Assembly: GCF_003355005.1 (NCBI RefSeq)
Contig: NZ_CP029985.1
Span: forward strand, 744,001-808,000
DNA: 64,000 nucleotides
Direction: 5' to 3'
From: Sphingomonas sp. FARSPH
Lineage (GTDB): Bacteria > Pseudomonadota > Alphaproteobacteria > Sphingomonadales > Sphingomonadaceae
A program made the position numbers and the translations under genes. Below the pieces are notes generated by a model. It searched no databases and was not told where the DNA came from. It saw only the letters and a list, made by a program, of their open reading frames with translations. How positions within the stretch are numbered: the first letter of the stretch is position 1; every line of letters starts with the position of its first letter. Below, one piece after another: positions 47,715 through 56,925 of this stretch.

Positions 47715-49040
47715 ATGAAGCCGCTCGCCCTTGCCGCCCCGCTCCTCCTGCTGGCCGGATGCGGTCTGCCGGCGACGCCGCCGGCGCTGTCGCCCGCGAC
47801 GCAACCCGCCCCCGCCGGGTCGACCGTCGCGCTGCCCACGGCGACACCGCGCAGCGCCGTGCCGGTGCGCGCCGATGCGCCGGTCACGATCCTCGTCTCG
47901 ATCGACGGCTTCCGCCCCGATTACCTCGACCGCGGCGTTACGCCCAATCTGGGCGCGCTCGCCAGCGGCGGCGTACGGGCGGCGATGCGACCGTCCTTCC
48001 CCTCGATCACCTTTCCCAATCACTGGACCTTGGTGACGGGCAAGGTGCCCGACCGTAACGGGATCGTCAGCAACAAGATGGAGGATCCGCGCAGGCCCGG
48101 CGAAACCTTCACCATGGCGAGCGACGATCCCTTCTGGTGGGACGAGGCGGAGCCGATCTGGGTGACCGCCGAACGGGCGGGCATCCGCACCGCGACGATG
48201 TTCTGGCCGGGCGCCAACGTCGGCTGGGGCGGCACCCCCTCGCCGCATGGGCATGGCGAGGTGGACGGCGCGACCCGGCCGGAGGATTGGCAGCAGTTCA
48301 ATCAGGCGGTGACGCCGGCACAGCGCGTCGACGCGGTAATCGACTGGCTGCGCCGGCCCGCCGCGACGCGGCCGCGCTTCGTCACGCTCTATTTCGACAC
48401 GGTCGACACCGCGGGCCATCGTTATGGCCCGGCGGCACCCGAGACGACGCAGGCGGTGGCGACGATCGATACGCAGATCGGGCGGCTCGTCGCCGGGCTC
48501 GCGACGCTGGGTCTGCGCGCCAATCTGGTGATCGTCGCCGACCACGGCATGGCGGCGACGGATAGCGTGCGCACGATCGCGATGGACCGCGTCGCGAACC
48601 CCGCCGACTATCGTCTGTTCGACACCGGGCCGTTCGCGACGCTCTTTCCCGTACCGGGGCATGAGGCCGCGCTGGAGGCGGTGCTGCTCAAACCGCACGA
48701 TCATCTGCAATGCTGGCGCAAGAGCGCGATTCCGGCGCGTTTCCGATACGGCACCAACCCGCGCATTCCGCCCTATCTGTGTCTGGCGGAAACCGGCTGG
48801 CTGATCCTGAAGAGCGCGCCGACCAAGGCCGTCGACGGCGGCGCGCACGGCTACGACAATCGTGCACCCGACATGGCGGCGCTGTTCATCGCCAACGGCC
48901 CGGCCTTCGCGTCGGGCAAGACGCTGGCGAGCTTCGACAACACCGATGTCGCGCCGTTGCTGCGCGACCTGATCGGGCTGCCCGCCGGCGCCGGCCTCGA
49001 TGGCGACGCCGCGCCGTTCCGAACGGTGTTACGGCGATAG
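47715..49040 (+). CDS. Lipoprotein ectonucleotide pyrophosphatase/phosphodiesterase
   Basis: 441 residues, alkaline-phosphatase superfamily, NPP type. Lipobox LLLLAGC at residue ~16. Metal and nucleophile motifs: VSIDGFRPDYLDRG (Asp), SITFPNHWTLVTG (Thr nucleophile context), FDTVDTAGHRYGP, VIVADHGMA, and HGYDNRAPDMAALFIANG. All NPP zinc ligands seem present. Hydrolyses phosphodiesters or pyrophosphates in the periplasm; substrate unknown. The gap before it (47551-47714) has a short CCTTCTCCCGG...CCGGGAGAAGG inverted repeat and no gene. Confidence 0.92.
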   Translation: MKPLALAAPLLLLAGCGLPATPPALSPATQPAPAGSTVALPTATPRSAVPVRADAPVTILVSIDGFRPDYLDRGVTPNLGALASGGVRAAMRPSFPSITFPNHWTLVTGKVPDRNGIVSNKMEDPRRPGETFTMASDDPFWWDEAEPIWVTAERAGIRTATMFWPGANVGWGGTPSPHGHGEVDGATRPEDWQQFNQAVTPAQRVDAVIDWLRRPAATRPRFVTLYFDTVDTAGHRYGPAAPETTQAVATIDTQIGRLVAGLATLGLRANLVIVADHGMAATDSVRTIAMDRVANPADYRLFDTGPFATLFPVPGHEAALEAVLLKPHDHLQCWRKSAIPARFRYGTNPRIPPYLCLAETGWLILKSAPTKAVDGGAHGYDNRAPDMAALFIANGPAFASGKTLASFDNTDVAPLLRDLIGLPAGAGLDGDAAPFRTVLRR

Positions 49041-49051
49041 GAGGACGGAAC

Positions 49052-49504
49052 ATGCGCTATTTCGAGGACGTCGCGGTCGGCGACACCGCCCGGTTCGGCG
49101 ATTATGCGGTGACGCGCGAAGAGGTGATCGCCTTCGCCGAGAAATACGACCCGCAACCCTTCCACCTTTCCGATGAGGCAGCGGCGAAGACGCATTTCGG
49201 CCGGCTCGCCGCGAGCGGCTGGCACAGCTGCGCGATGACGATGGCGATGCTCGTCGCGCATATGAACGAAGACCGCGCTGCCAGCCTCGGGTCGCCGGGT
49301 ATCGACGAACTGCGCTGGCTGAAGCCCGTCTATCCGGGCGACCGGCTGCGCTGCGAGACAGAGGTTCTGGAAACGCGGCGATCCGCCAGCCGGCCGGAGA
49401 TGGGCATCGTGCGCAGCCGGATGGCGGTGTTCAATCAGGACGACGTCGTCGTGATGACGTTCATCTCCAACTATCTGCTCGCGACGCGGCCCACCGCCGG
49501 CTGA
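49052..49504 (+). CDS. MaoC-family (R)-hydratase/dehydratase
   Basis: 150 residues from ATG 49052 with a strong AGGAGG. Single hot-dog domain with the hydratase-2 motif: YFEDVAVGDTARFG, AFAEKYDPQPFHLSDEAA (catalytic Asp/His), FGRLAASGWHS, LRWLKPVYPGDRL. Probably an enoyl-CoA hydratase of fatty-acid or PHA precursor metabolism; substrate not known. 11 bp after the phosphodiesterase gene, so probably the same transcript. Confidence 0.92.
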   Translation: MRYFEDVAVGDTARFGDYAVTREEVIAFAEKYDPQPFHLSDEAAAKTHFGRLAASGWHSCAMTMAMLVAHMNEDRAASLGSPGIDELRWLKPVYPGDRLRCETEVLETRRSASRPEMGIVRSRMAVFNQDDVVVMTFISNYLLATRPTAG

Positions 49505-49513
49505 CCCGGCCGC

Positions 49514-50101
49514 TCAGCGGCGGCCGTGCCATCCGCCGTGGCCGCCGCCACCCGAACGGCCGCCGCCCCAGCCGCGGCCGCCACCGCCCCAAGTGCGTCC
49601 GCCCGGCGCCGGATTGCCCTGAGTCACCGCCGGCGGCGTCTGCCCGGCGTTGCCAGAGAAGCCGGGGCGGTTGCCGTTCCAGCCACCGGGACGTTGTCCA
49701 TTCCAATCCGGGCGCTGGCCGTTCCAGCCGGGGCGCTGGCCGTTCCAGCCGTTGCCCGGATTGCGATCGAACCCGCCCCAATTATTTCGGAAGTTGCGGT
49801 CGCCGCGCCAGCCATTGCGCCGGTCGAGCCAGTAACGGCGCTGCCCGTCGTTCCAGCGATAGGGCCGGCGCCACTGGTCGTAGACGTAGACGCCCGTGCC
49901 CGGATAATAATAATCGCCGTACCAGCCGAAATAGCCGGGATCGCCGTATCCGCCATAGCCATAGGGGTCGGTGTAGCCGTAGCCATATCCCGTGCCGTAT
50001 CCTACGGCCACGCCGCTATACCCATAGCCATCGGTGCAGGCGGCGGTACCGAGCCCTGCGGCGAGGATCAGGCCGGTGAGGCCAAGGCGCTTCAGCATCA
50101 T
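49514..50101 (-). CDS. Gly/Tyr/Asn-rich lipoprotein with WNGQRPG repeats
   Basis: 195 residues from ATG 50101 (GGGAGAGAG RBS). Lipobox LGTAAC near residue 20, a GYGYGYTDPYGYGGYGD-rich region, a central YVYDQWRRPYRWNDGQRRYW segment similar to RcnB-like tails, then tandem heptad-type repeats PGWNGQRPGWNGQRPDWNGQ and a C-terminal GGGRGWGGGRSGGGGHGG. Low-complexity envelope protein; function unknown. Convergent with maoC. A reading of both strands here gives long shadow frames because of the repeats. Confidence 0.8.
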   Translation of the reverse strand: MMLKRLGLTGLILAAGLGTAACTDGYGYSGVAVGYGTGYGYGYTDPYGYGGYGDPGYFGWYGDYYYPGTGVYVYDQWRRPYRWNDGQRRYWLDRRNGWRGDRNFRNNWGGFDRNPGNGWNGQRPGWNGQRPDWNGQRPGGWNGNRPGFSGNAGQTPPAVTQGNPAPGGRTWGGGGRGWGGGRSGGGGHGGWHGRR

Positions 50102-50233
50102 CACGCTCTCTCCCGAAACGAAAGGGGCGCGAGCAACTGGCAGGAACGCGCCGATCATCGTAAAACGAGGGCGGATCGTCGCAGGTTCCGGATGAACCTT
50201 TACTGACCGGTAACGCTCGTTTTCCCGGCGCGG

Positions 50234-50764
50234 TCAGTGGCCGGGAAAGGCGAACAGCGCGTCGACGCGGATGCCGTCCGCCGCCAATGCGTCGGCCCCA
50301 CCGAGATCGGGCAGATCGATTACGAATTGCGCCTGCTCGACAACGGCCCCCGCCTTGCGCAGCAGCCGGATCGCGGCGCGCGCGGTACCGCCGGTGGCGA
50401 TCAGGTCGTCGACGAGCAGCACGCGCTGGCCCGGGACGAGCGCATCCTCGTGCATCGCGATACGGTCGTGCCCGTATTCGAGCGCGTAATCCTCCGCGAT
50501 CGTCGCGCCGGGCAGCTTGCCGTCCTTGCGGATCAGCAGCACGCCCGCACCCAGCGGCACCGCAAGCGCGGCGGCGAACAGGAAGCCGCGCGCCTCGATC
50601 CCTGCGACCAGATCGACCGGCCCGATCGTCACGGCGGCCATGCGCGCGACCGTCTCCGCGAGCCCGTGCGGATCGAGCAGCAACGTCGTGATGTCGCGAA
50701 ACTGGATACCGGGCTTGGGAAAGTCCGGGATGGTGCGGATCAGCGCCTTGAGGTCGTCGTTCAT
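50234..50764 (-). CDS. apt: Adenine phosphoribosyltransferase
   Basis: 176 residues from ATG 50764 (MNDDLKALIRTIPDFPKPGI). Purine salvage: adenine + PRPP to AMP. FRDITTLLLDP, AGIEARGFLFAAALA, LIRKDGKLPG and the PRPP-binding VLLVDDLIATGGTARAA are all present. Upstream extension to 50800 lacks family support. Separated from petC by two REP-like elements and a terminator, so independently transcribed. Confidence 0.97.
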   Translation of the reverse strand: MNDDLKALIRTIPDFPKPGIQFRDITTLLLDPHGLAETVARMAAVTIGPVDLVAGIEARGFLFAAALAVPLGAGVLLIRKDGKLPGATIAEDYALEYGHDRIAMHEDALVPGQRVLLVDDLIATGGTARAAIRLLRKAGAVVEQAQFVIDLPDLGGADALAADGIRVDALFAFPGH

Positions 50765-50829
50765 GACCGCGGGTGTCGCGTGGGGCCGGGGCAAGGTCAA
50801 TGGTGGATGGCGCGCCCGCCCGTTCCTTC

Positions 50830-50930
50830 GTCATCCCGGCGCACGCCGGGACCCTGGACACGGTGGCGGGGCGATGGCGCACCGCCACAGGCCGCCCGCA
50901 ACCATAGGTCCCGGCGTGCGCCGGGATGAC
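50830..50930. repeat. REP-like inverted repeat
   Basis: GTCATCCCGGCGCACGCCGG...GGGACCCTGG and the reverse GGTCCCGGCGTGC...CCGGGATGAC. Together with the next element it fills the 375-bp gap between apt and the petC terminator. Confidence 0.85.
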
Positions 50931-50960
50931 AAAATTGGGAGGTCGACCGAGTCCACACCC

Positions 50961-51053
50961 ATCATTCCCGCGACGGCGGGAATCCAGAGACGTGACGTCG
51001 GTGGCTCTTTCGTGATGTCAGCGTGTCTGGATCCCCGCCTTTGCGGGGATGAC
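50961..51053. repeat. REP-like inverted repeat
   Basis: TCATTCCCGCGACGGCGGG...AATCCAGAGACG and reverse GTCTGGATCCCCGCC...GCGGGGATGAC. Same class as 62783-62875, and arranged head-to-tail with the element at 50830. Confidence 0.85.
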
Positions 51054-51070
51054 GGGTGTGGGGGGAGTAC

Positions 51071-51109
51071 GAAAAGGGCGGGCGGTGCCCGTTCGCACCG
51101 CCCGCCCTT
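51071..51109 (-). terminator. Rho-independent terminator of petABC
   Basis: Perfect 15-bp stem AAGGGCGGGCGGTGC / GCACCGCCCGCCCTT with a 6-nt loop, followed on the minus strand by TTTTC. It lies 30 bp after the petC stop and ends the cytochrome bc1 operon. Confidence 0.9.
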
Positions 51110-51139
51110 CGCTGTCAGTCGCCGATCAGGCGACCGGCA

Positions 51140-51982
51140 TCAATGCTTCACGTCGCGCCAGACGTTCTGATAGGCGCCCCAGGCGAGAAAGATGAAGATC
51201 GCGATGAAGATCACCGCCGCGAACCCCGCACCGTGGCGCGTGTCGAGGTTGGGCTCCGCGGTCCAGGTCAGGAAGGCGGCGACGTCGCGGGCCATCTGGT
51301 CCTTCGTCGCCTTCGTGCCGTCGGTGTAGGTCACCTGCCCGTCCTGTGTCAGCGGCGGCGGCATCGCGATGTTGAGGTTGGCGAAATAGGGGTTGTAATG
51401 CAGCCCCTTGGGCGTCGTGAAGTCGGGGAATTCCCGCTTCAACTCCGCCGGCGGATTGCGATAGCCGGTGATTAGGGCGTGGACGTAATTCGGGCCGTCC
51501 TCGCGCGCCTTGGTCATCAGCGACAGATCGGGCGGCAATGCGTTGTTGTTCGCAGCGCGCGCGGCGACTTCGTTCGCGAACGGCGACGGGAAATGATCCG
51601 ACGGCACGTTCTTGCGCGTCGAAGGCTCGCCCGTTTCCGGATTCACCGTCGGCTGCTCGATCACCCATTGATTGGCGATCGCCTTCACCTCGGCCTCCGA
51701 ATAGCCGATCTTGGCGAGGTCGCGGAACGCGACGTACTTCAGGCTGTGGCAGGCTGAGCAGACCTCCTTGTACACCTGGAAGCCGCGCTGCAGCTGGCGG
51801 TTGTCGAACTTGCCGAACCAGCCGGCCGACGACAGGTGGATGTCCTCGGGATGGAGGTGGAAGACCTTTTCGGGGCCCTCCTTTGCGGGATCAGTCCAGG
51901 CGGTCTTGACCGTGCCGAACAGCGCGATGCCGAGCACGAAGACGAAGGCTGCGCCGACCAGGGATGAGATGATACGGACCAT
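51140..51982 (-). CDS. petC: Cytochrome c1, ubiquinol-cytochrome c reductase
   Basis: 280 residues. Haem c site VCSACHSLKYVAFRDL, axial Met in IAMPPPL, C-terminal membrane anchor AAVIFIAIFIFLAWGAYQ, and an uncleaved N-terminal hydrophobic signal. Passes electrons from the Rieske centre to cytochrome c. Third gene of petABC; 24 bp after petB. Separate c1 gene, not fused to cytochrome b. Confidence 0.98.
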   Translation of the reverse strand: MVRIISSLVGAAFVFVLGIALFGTVKTAWTDPAKEGPEKVFHLHPEDIHLSSAGWFGKFDNRQLQRGFQVYKEVCSACHSLKYVAFRDLAKIGYSEAEVKAIANQWVIEQPTVNPETGEPSTRKNVPSDHFPSPFANEVAARAANNNALPPDLSLMTKAREDGPNYVHALITGYRNPPAELKREFPDFTTPKGLHYNPYFANLNIAMPPPLTQDGQVTYTDGTKATKDQMARDVAAFLTWTAEPNLDTRHGAGFAAVIFIAIFIFLAWGAYQNVWRDVKH

Positions 51983-52006
51983 TGTTCTTGTTCCCCCTGG
52001 GCCGGA

Positions 52007-53293
52007 TCAGGCCTGCGCCGCGCTGTGCGCGATGCTGGTGCCGCCGTGCTTCGCCAGCACCGCCTCGGTGATCGAATTGGGCAGCGGGCGCGGACGCTCA
52101 GAGCGGGCGACCCACGGCAGAATGATGAGGAAGTGCGCGAAATAATAAGCCGCCGCGATCTGCCCCATGATGACGTTGCGCGGCAGCGGCTCGGCGCCGC
52201 CGACATAGCCGAGCACCAGCACGTCGAGCAGCAGGATTCCGAGGAAGATGCGGTATTTCGGGCGATAGTTGGCCGAGCGCACCGGCGACGAGTCGAGCCA
52301 CGGCAGGAAGAACAGCAGTAGGATCGAGCCGAACATCGCCAGCACGCCCCACAGCTTCGCCGGCAGGATGAAGTCCGCGGTGAAGCTTTTCAGGATCGCG
52401 TAGAAGGGCAGGAAATACCACTCGGGCACGATATGCGCCGGCGTCGAGAGCGGGTTCGCCTCGATATAATTGTCCGGATGGCCCAGCATGTTGGGCGAGA
52501 AGAAGATGAACAGCGCGAAGATGAGCAGGAAGACGCCGAGGCCGAACCCGTCCTTCGCGGTGTAATAGGGGTGGAAGGGCACCGTATCCTGTTCGCTCTT
52601 CACCTCGACGCCGGTCGGGTTGTTCGACCCCGGGATGTGCAGCGCCCAGATGTGCAGCATGATGACGCCCGCGATCACGAACGGCAGCAGGTAATGGAGC
52701 GAGAAGAAGCGGTTGAGCGCGGCATTGTCCGGCGCGAAACCGCCGAGCAGCCAGACGCGGATCGTCTCGCCGACGAGCGGGATCGCCGAGAAGAAGCCGG
52801 TGATGACCTGCGCGCCCCAGAAGCTCATCTGCCCCCAGGGAAGCACATAGCCCATGAAGGCGGTTGCCATCATGAGGAGGAAGATGACCACGCCGAGCAG
52901 CCACACCATCTCGCGCGGCGCCTTGTACGAGCCGTAATAAAGCCCGCGGCCGATGTGGATATAGACGACCGCGAGGAACATCGACGCGCCGTTGGCGTGC
53001 GCGTAGCGCAGGAACCAGCCCGCGTTGACGTCGCGCATGATGCTTTCGACCGAGCCGAAGGCGACGCCCGCATTGGCGGCATAATGCATCGCCAGCACGA
53101 TGCCGGTGATGATCTGCATCGCCAGCGCGGCGCCGGCGAGCACGCCGAAGTTCCAGAAATAGTTGAGGTTGCGCGGCACCGGATAGCCGGCGCCGACCGC
53201 GTTGTAGACGAGGCGCGGCAGCGGCAGCTTCTCGTCCAGCCAGCGCATCAGCGGCTGTTTGGGTTCGTAATGCTTGGCCCAGGGAAAGCTCAT
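52007..53293 (-). CDS. petB: Cytochrome b, ubiquinol-cytochrome c reductase
   Basis: 428 residues, eight predicted membrane helices. Haem-ligand helices around [35 protein letters not shown] and [20 protein letters not shown], Qo-site PEWYF ([11 protein letters not shown]). Forms the quinone-binding core of complex III. 14 bp after the Rieske gene, 24 bp before petC. Confidence 0.98.
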   Translation of the reverse strand: MSFPWAKHYEPKQPLMRWLDEKLPLPRLVYNAVGAGYPVPRNLNYFWNFGVLAGAALAMQIITGIVLAMHYAANAGVAFGSVESIMRDVNAGWFLRYAHANGASMFLAVVYIHIGRGLYYGSYKAPREMVWLLGVVIFLLMMATAFMGYVLPWGQMSFWGAQVITGFFSAIPLVGETIRVWLLGGFAPDNAALNRFFSLHYLLPFVIAGVIMLHIWALHIPGSNNPTGVEVKSEQDTVPFHPYYTAKDGFGLGVFLLIFALFIFFSPNMLGHPDNYIEANPLSTPAHIVPEWYFLPFYAILKSFTADFILPAKLWGVLAMFGSILLLFFLPWLDSSPVRSANYRPKYRIFLGILLLDVLVLGYVGGAEPLPRNVIMGQIAAAYYFAHFLIILPWVARSERPRPLPNSITEAVLAKHGGTSIAHSAAQA

Positions 53294-53307
53294 GTCTCGG
53301 GTCTCCC

Positions 53308-53898
53308 TTAGCTGGCCACGCCGACCGTGACGGCCGTGTCGGAATCGAATTTATAATCGGGAACGAGCAGGTTCTTCGGCGCCGGTCCCTGGCGGATGCG
53401 CGCCGCGGTGTCGTAGGCCGAGCCGTGGCAGGGGCAGAAATAGCCGCCGAACGGCCCGCGGTTCTCGCCCTCGCGCGCGCCGAGCGGCACGCAGCCAAGG
53501 TGCGTGCAGACGCCGAGCGTGATCAGCCAGTTCTTCTTGCCCGGCTTGGTGCGCTGCTCCAGCGTCTGCGGGTCGCGAAGCGTCGCGAGCGACACCGCAT
53601 CCGCCTCCGCAATCTCCTTGGGCATCAGGTTGCGGACGAACAAAGGCTGCTTGCGGAAGGTGGTGACGATCGCCTGCCCCGGCTCGATCTTCGACAGATC
53701 GACCTCGGTCGTCGACTGCGCGAGCACGTCGGCGGACGGGTTCATCTGGTTGATCAGCGGCAGCACGATCGCGACCGCGCCGACGCCCGCGAAGGACACG
53801 GCGGCGATATTGATGAAGTCGCGGCGACGGGGATCGGGCACCTCCTCGTGGAACGGCTCCGGCGATTCACCGGGAGGCACCATGCTGTCAGTCGCCAT
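53308..53898 (-). CDS. petA: Rieske iron-sulfur protein, ubiquinol-cytochrome c reductase
   Basis: 196 residues. Twin-arginine signal anchor [20 protein letters not shown], then the [2Fe-2S] ligands CTHLGC and CPCHGSAYD. First gene of the cytochrome bc1 operon; ATG 53898. The 189-bp gap to the divergent trmL holds both promoters and no gene. Confidence 0.98.
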   Translation of the reverse strand: MATDSMVPPGESPEPFHEEVPDPRRRDFINIAAVSFAGVGAVAIVLPLINQMNPSADVLAQSTTEVDLSKIEPGQAIVTTFRKQPLFVRNLMPKEIAEADAVSLATLRDPQTLEQRTKPGKKNWLITLGVCTHLGCVPLGAREGENRGPFGGYFCPCHGSAYDTAARIRQGPAPKNLLVPDYKFDSDTAVTVGVAS

Positions 53899-54087
53899 GC
53901 GTCTCTCACCCTAATCGTCTTTATTGCGGTGGGATCGCCCCCATCGTTTCCAGGAAGGAAACGCGACAGACACCCCGACCGAACACCGCCATCCCCTTGG
54001 CAGCCCGCCCGCGGTGATAGACGGGCCTCGCGCGCTTTGCCAACAGGGTTTTTGCGCCGCGTCCGCGACGGCGCTAGTCAGGCCGCC

Positions 54088-54537
54088 ATGCGTCTTGCCC
54101 TCTACCAACCCGATATCGCCGGCAACGTCGGCGCGGTGATGCGCACCGCGGCCTGCCTGGGGATCGACCTCGACCTCATCGAACCCATGGGCTTCCATTG
54201 GGATGACAAGCGCGTCGCGCGCGCGGCGATGGACTATATCGACCATGTCTCGGTGACGCGGCACGCCGACTGGGACGCGTTCCAGCGCCAGGCGTGCGGG
54301 CGACTGGTGCTGCTCACCACGCGCGGCGCGACGCCGCTGCATGACTTCGCCTTTGCGCCCGACGACGTGCTGCTGTTCGGCCGCGAGAGCGCCGGCGTTC
54401 CGGAAGAGGTGCACGCCCGCGCCGACGCGCGCGTCGTCATCCCGATGGCGCCGGGCGTGCGATCGATGAACCTGTCGGTGTCGGCGGGCATCGTCGCCGC
54501 CGAGGCGCTGCGTCAGACGGGCGGTTGGCCGGGGTGA
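54088..54537 (+). CDS. trmL: tRNA (cytidine/uridine-34-2'-O)-methyltransferase TrmL
   Basis: 149 residues, SPOUT superfamily with the trefoil-knot core: ALYQPDIAGNVGAVMRTAAC, LLFGRESAGVPEEV, VIPMAPGVRSMNLSVSAGIV. Methylates the wobble base of some leucine tRNAs. The frame extends upstream to 53425, but the conserved N-terminus is at ATG 54088. Divergent from petA. Confidence 0.96.
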   Translation: MRLALYQPDIAGNVGAVMRTAACLGIDLDLIEPMGFHWDDKRVARAAMDYIDHVSVTRHADWDAFQRQACGRLVLLTTRGATPLHDFAFAPDDVLLFGRESAGVPEEVHARADARVVIPMAPGVRSMNLSVSAGIVAAEALRQTGGWPG

Positions 54538-54580
54538 TTGCGATGATCCGCATTGGGAGCGGATGCCGGTCCCTCAGCCC

Positions 54581-54611
54581 GTCATTGCTTCGCTATGCTC
54601 GCAATAATGCG
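54581..54611. repeat. Short relative of the GTCATTGCGAGC repeat
   Basis: GTCATTGCTTCGC...GCTCGCAATAATGCG, a single hairpin of about 30 nt that matches half of the element at 36678 in inverse order. Lies in the trmL-hemF gap, where nothing else was seen. Confidence 0.6.
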
Positions 54612-54724
54612 TTTGGGGCGAACGCTGGTGTGAGTATGTGGCGCATCGCAGGACGGCGCGACGCCCCCCCTGCGACAATCCAGCCCATCGACACCCCCGC
54701 CCCACTCTCGCTAAGCCGCGACCC

Positions 54725-55567
54725 ATGCTCGACCTCGACGACCAACAGACCGCCGCCCGATCCTGGTTCGAAGCCTTGCGGACGCGCATCTGTGCCGCGT
54801 TCGAGGCGATCGAGCGGGAGGCGGGGTCGGATGCGATGTTCGACTACACGCCTTGGGACCGCGTCGACCCGTCGGGCGAGCCGGGCGGTGGCGGCGTCCG
54901 GGGCGTGATGAAGGGTAAGGTGTTCGAGAAGGTCGGCGTCAACGTCTCGACCGTCGGTGGGACGTTCGAGGGCGAGTTCGGCAAGACGATCCATGGCGCG
55001 GGCGAGGATCCGCGTTTCTTCGCGACGGGCATCAGCCTGGTCGCGCACATGGCCAATCCGCACGTCCCCGCGGTGCACATGAACACGCGCTTCCTGCGTA
55101 CGACCAAGCAATGGTTCGGCGGCGGCGCCGATCTCAATCCGCCGATCCCGGTCGAGGGCGACACGGCGGACTTCCATGCGACACTGCAGGCGGCGTGCGA
55201 CGCGCATGGGGCGGACTATTACCAGCGCTTCAAGGCGTGGGCGGACGAGTACTTCTACATCCCGCACCGTAAGGTGCATCGCGGCGTCGGCGGCATCTTC
55301 TACGATCACCTGGAGGGCGATTTCGACGCGAACCTCGCCTTCACGCAGAGCGTGGGCGAGGCATTCCTGGACGTCTACCCCAGGATCGTGCGGCGGCGGA
55401 TGCATGACCCGTTCGATACGGCGGACGAAGCGCGTATGCTCGAATGGCGGGGGCGTTACGCCGAATTCAACCTGGTCTACGACCGGGGCACCTTGTTCGG
55501 GCTGAAGACAGGCGGCAACATCGATGCGATCCTGATGAGCCTCCCGCCGCGCGCGAACTGGGCCTGA
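54725..55567 (+). CDS. hemF: Oxygen-dependent coproporphyrinogen III oxidase
   Basis: 280 residues from ATG 54725 (MLDLDDQQTAARSWFEAL). Aerobic haem synthesis, converts coproporphyrinogen III to protoporphyrinogen IX. Signature FEKVGVNVSTVGG, FFATGISLVAHMANP, HMNTRFL, FGGGADLNPP, KFHRGVGGIFYD-like HRGVGGIFYDHLEGD, YDRGTLFGLKTGGNIDAILMSLPP. The frame is open to 54638 but that leader is unlike the family. Next gene begins 5 bp after its stop. Confidence 0.97.
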   Translation: MLDLDDQQTAARSWFEALRTRICAAFEAIEREAGSDAMFDYTPWDRVDPSGEPGGGGVRGVMKGKVFEKVGVNVSTVGGTFEGEFGKTIHGAGEDPRFFATGISLVAHMANPHVPAVHMNTRFLRTTKQWFGGGADLNPPIPVEGDTADFHATLQAACDAHGADYYQRFKAWADEYFYIPHRKVHRGVGGIFYDHLEGDFDANLAFTQSVGEAFLDVYPRIVRRRMHDPFDTADEARMLEWRGRYAEFNLVYDRGTLFGLKTGGNIDAILMSLPPRANWA

Positions 55568-55572
55568 GGGCG

Positions 55573-56184
55573 ATGGCGCTGATCCCGGTCGATCCGGTCG
55601 ATCTGGCGACGATCGTGACGACGCTGGAAATGGCGGCGCGCCCGCCGCTGCGACCGCTGCCGGCCTCGCACTTGCGGCTGGTCGACTGGCGCGCGCCCGA
55701 TCCGGCGCGATACCGCCTGCTGTTCGAACGCGTCGGCGGCCCGTGGCTATGGTATTCGCGGCTGGCCATGGACGATGCCGCGCTGACCGCGATCGTCCAC
55801 GATCCCGCCGTCGCCGTCCATGCCGTGATCGACCCGCAGGGGATCGAGGTGGGGATGGTCGAACTCGACTTCCGCACGACGGGGTCGTGCGAACTGTCCT
55901 ATTTCGGCCTCGTACCCGAACTCGCCGGCAAGGGGCATGGCCGCTGGATGATGGCGGAGGCGATGGCGCGCGCGTGGCGGCCGGGGATCGCTCGGGTGTG
56001 GGTGCATACCTGCACGCTCGACCACCCCTCCGCGCTCAATTTCTACCGCGCGCAGGGGTTCGTCGCGGTCCGCCGGACGATCGAGACGTTTCCCGATCCG
56101 CGCGCGCTCGGCCTGCTGCCCGCCGACGCGGGCACGCACGTCCCTTATTTCGCGCCCGACCTGCCAGGCCCGAGCCGGCGATAG
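55573..56184 (+). CDS. GNAT acetyltransferase
   Basis: 203 residues from ATG 55573, 5 bp after hemF, so co-transcribed. GNAT core: VELDFRTTGSCELSYFGLVP, acetyl-CoA loop ELAGKGHGRWMMAEAMARAW, VWVHTCTLDHPSALNFYRAQGF. From memory similar proteins follow hemF in sphingomonads; acceptor unknown. The last 40 bp overlap the convergent membrane-protein gene. Confidence 0.88.
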   Translation: MALIPVDPVDLATIVTTLEMAARPPLRPLPASHLRLVDWRAPDPARYRLLFERVGGPWLWYSRLAMDDAALTAIVHDPAVAVHAVIDPQGIEVGMVELDFRTTGSCELSYFGLVPELAGKGHGRWMMAEAMARAWRPGIARVWVHTCTLDHPSALNFYRAQGFVAVRRTIETFPDPRALGLLPADAGTHVPYFAPDLPGPSRR

Positions 56185-56924
56185 GCGACGACCGCGATCA
56201 GCGCGCCGGCGACCTGCGCCGCACTCGCCACCGCCGCGGCGACCGCGTCGGCGATCGCGACGCCCAGCGGGTTGGCGCCCCCCTGCCCCAGCCAGGTCGC
56301 GAGCAGCAGGAACGGCTGCCCCGCCAGCATCGCGGCGAGATAGACGAACGCGGTCGCGCCGAGCAGCGAGAGCTGCGCGCGCCGCGTGCGCCGCCACGAC
56401 CGGCCGACCGCGGCCAGCGCGCCGACCGGCGCCTCTGCCACCAGCGCCGGCCCGGTCAGCATGAACCGGCTCATCAGCCACAGCCCGGGCAGCAGGAGCA
56501 GGTACATGCCCGCCCCCGCCGGAACCGATGCGACCATGGTCGCGAGCAGGAACCGCGGATACAGCCGGATCGCGCGGCGCATCGCCTGCCCGACCGTCGG
56601 CCGCGCCGGATCGAGCATCAGGCAATAGACAAGCGCGATACCGTAATAGGTGACGAAATAGGCGAGCACGCAGCCGAGGCCGTAATCGCCCATCCAGCCG
56701 TCGACCGCGGTCATCCATGCCTGCGCCCGGGCCGGCGCGTCGGCGATCGCGTCGTCCGGCATCGGGAAGGGCGCGACGAGCAGGGTGAGCGCGAACGCCG
56801 GCAGAAAGATGAACGGTCCGGCGACCCGGATCAGCAGGTCCGAATCGCGGCGGAACAGCGCCCACCCCTCCGCGACGAGACCCGCGAACGTGGGGATGCC
56901 GGGGACGTTGTTGCGACGCGCCAT
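56145..56924 (-). CDS. Polytopic membrane protein, function unknown (copy B)
   Basis: 259 residues, about six hydrophobic segments (LAYFVTYYGIALVYCLML, MYLLLLPGLWLMSRFML, LSLLGATAFVYLAAML), N-terminal GIPTFAGLVAEGWALFRRD. The motif pattern 'P..WL..R......P....E...GA...W..TRR' (LWLMSRFMLTGPALVAEAPV, RSWRRTRRAQLSLLG) is shared with the next gene, so the two are distant paralogues. No catalytic residues seen; no known family named with confidence. Starts 1-2 bp after the neighbouring stop. Confidence 0.82.
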   Translation of the reverse strand: MARRNNVPGIPTFAGLVAEGWALFRRDSDLLIRVAGPFIFLPAFALTLLVAPFPMPDDAIADAPARAQAWMTAVDGWMGDYGLGCVLAYFVTYYGIALVYCLMLDPARPTVGQAMRRAIRLYPRFLLATMVASVPAGAGMYLLLLPGLWLMSRFMLTGPALVAEAPVGALAAVGRSWRRTRRAQLSLLGATAFVYLAAMLAGQPFLLLATWLGQGGANPLGVAIADAVAAAVASAAQVAGALIAVVAYRRLGPGRSGAK

Positions 56925-56925
56925 G

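Noticed and set aside
50234..50800. apt starting at 50800
   Set aside because: The extra 12 residues are not part of the family; ATG 50764 matches the conserved N-terminus.
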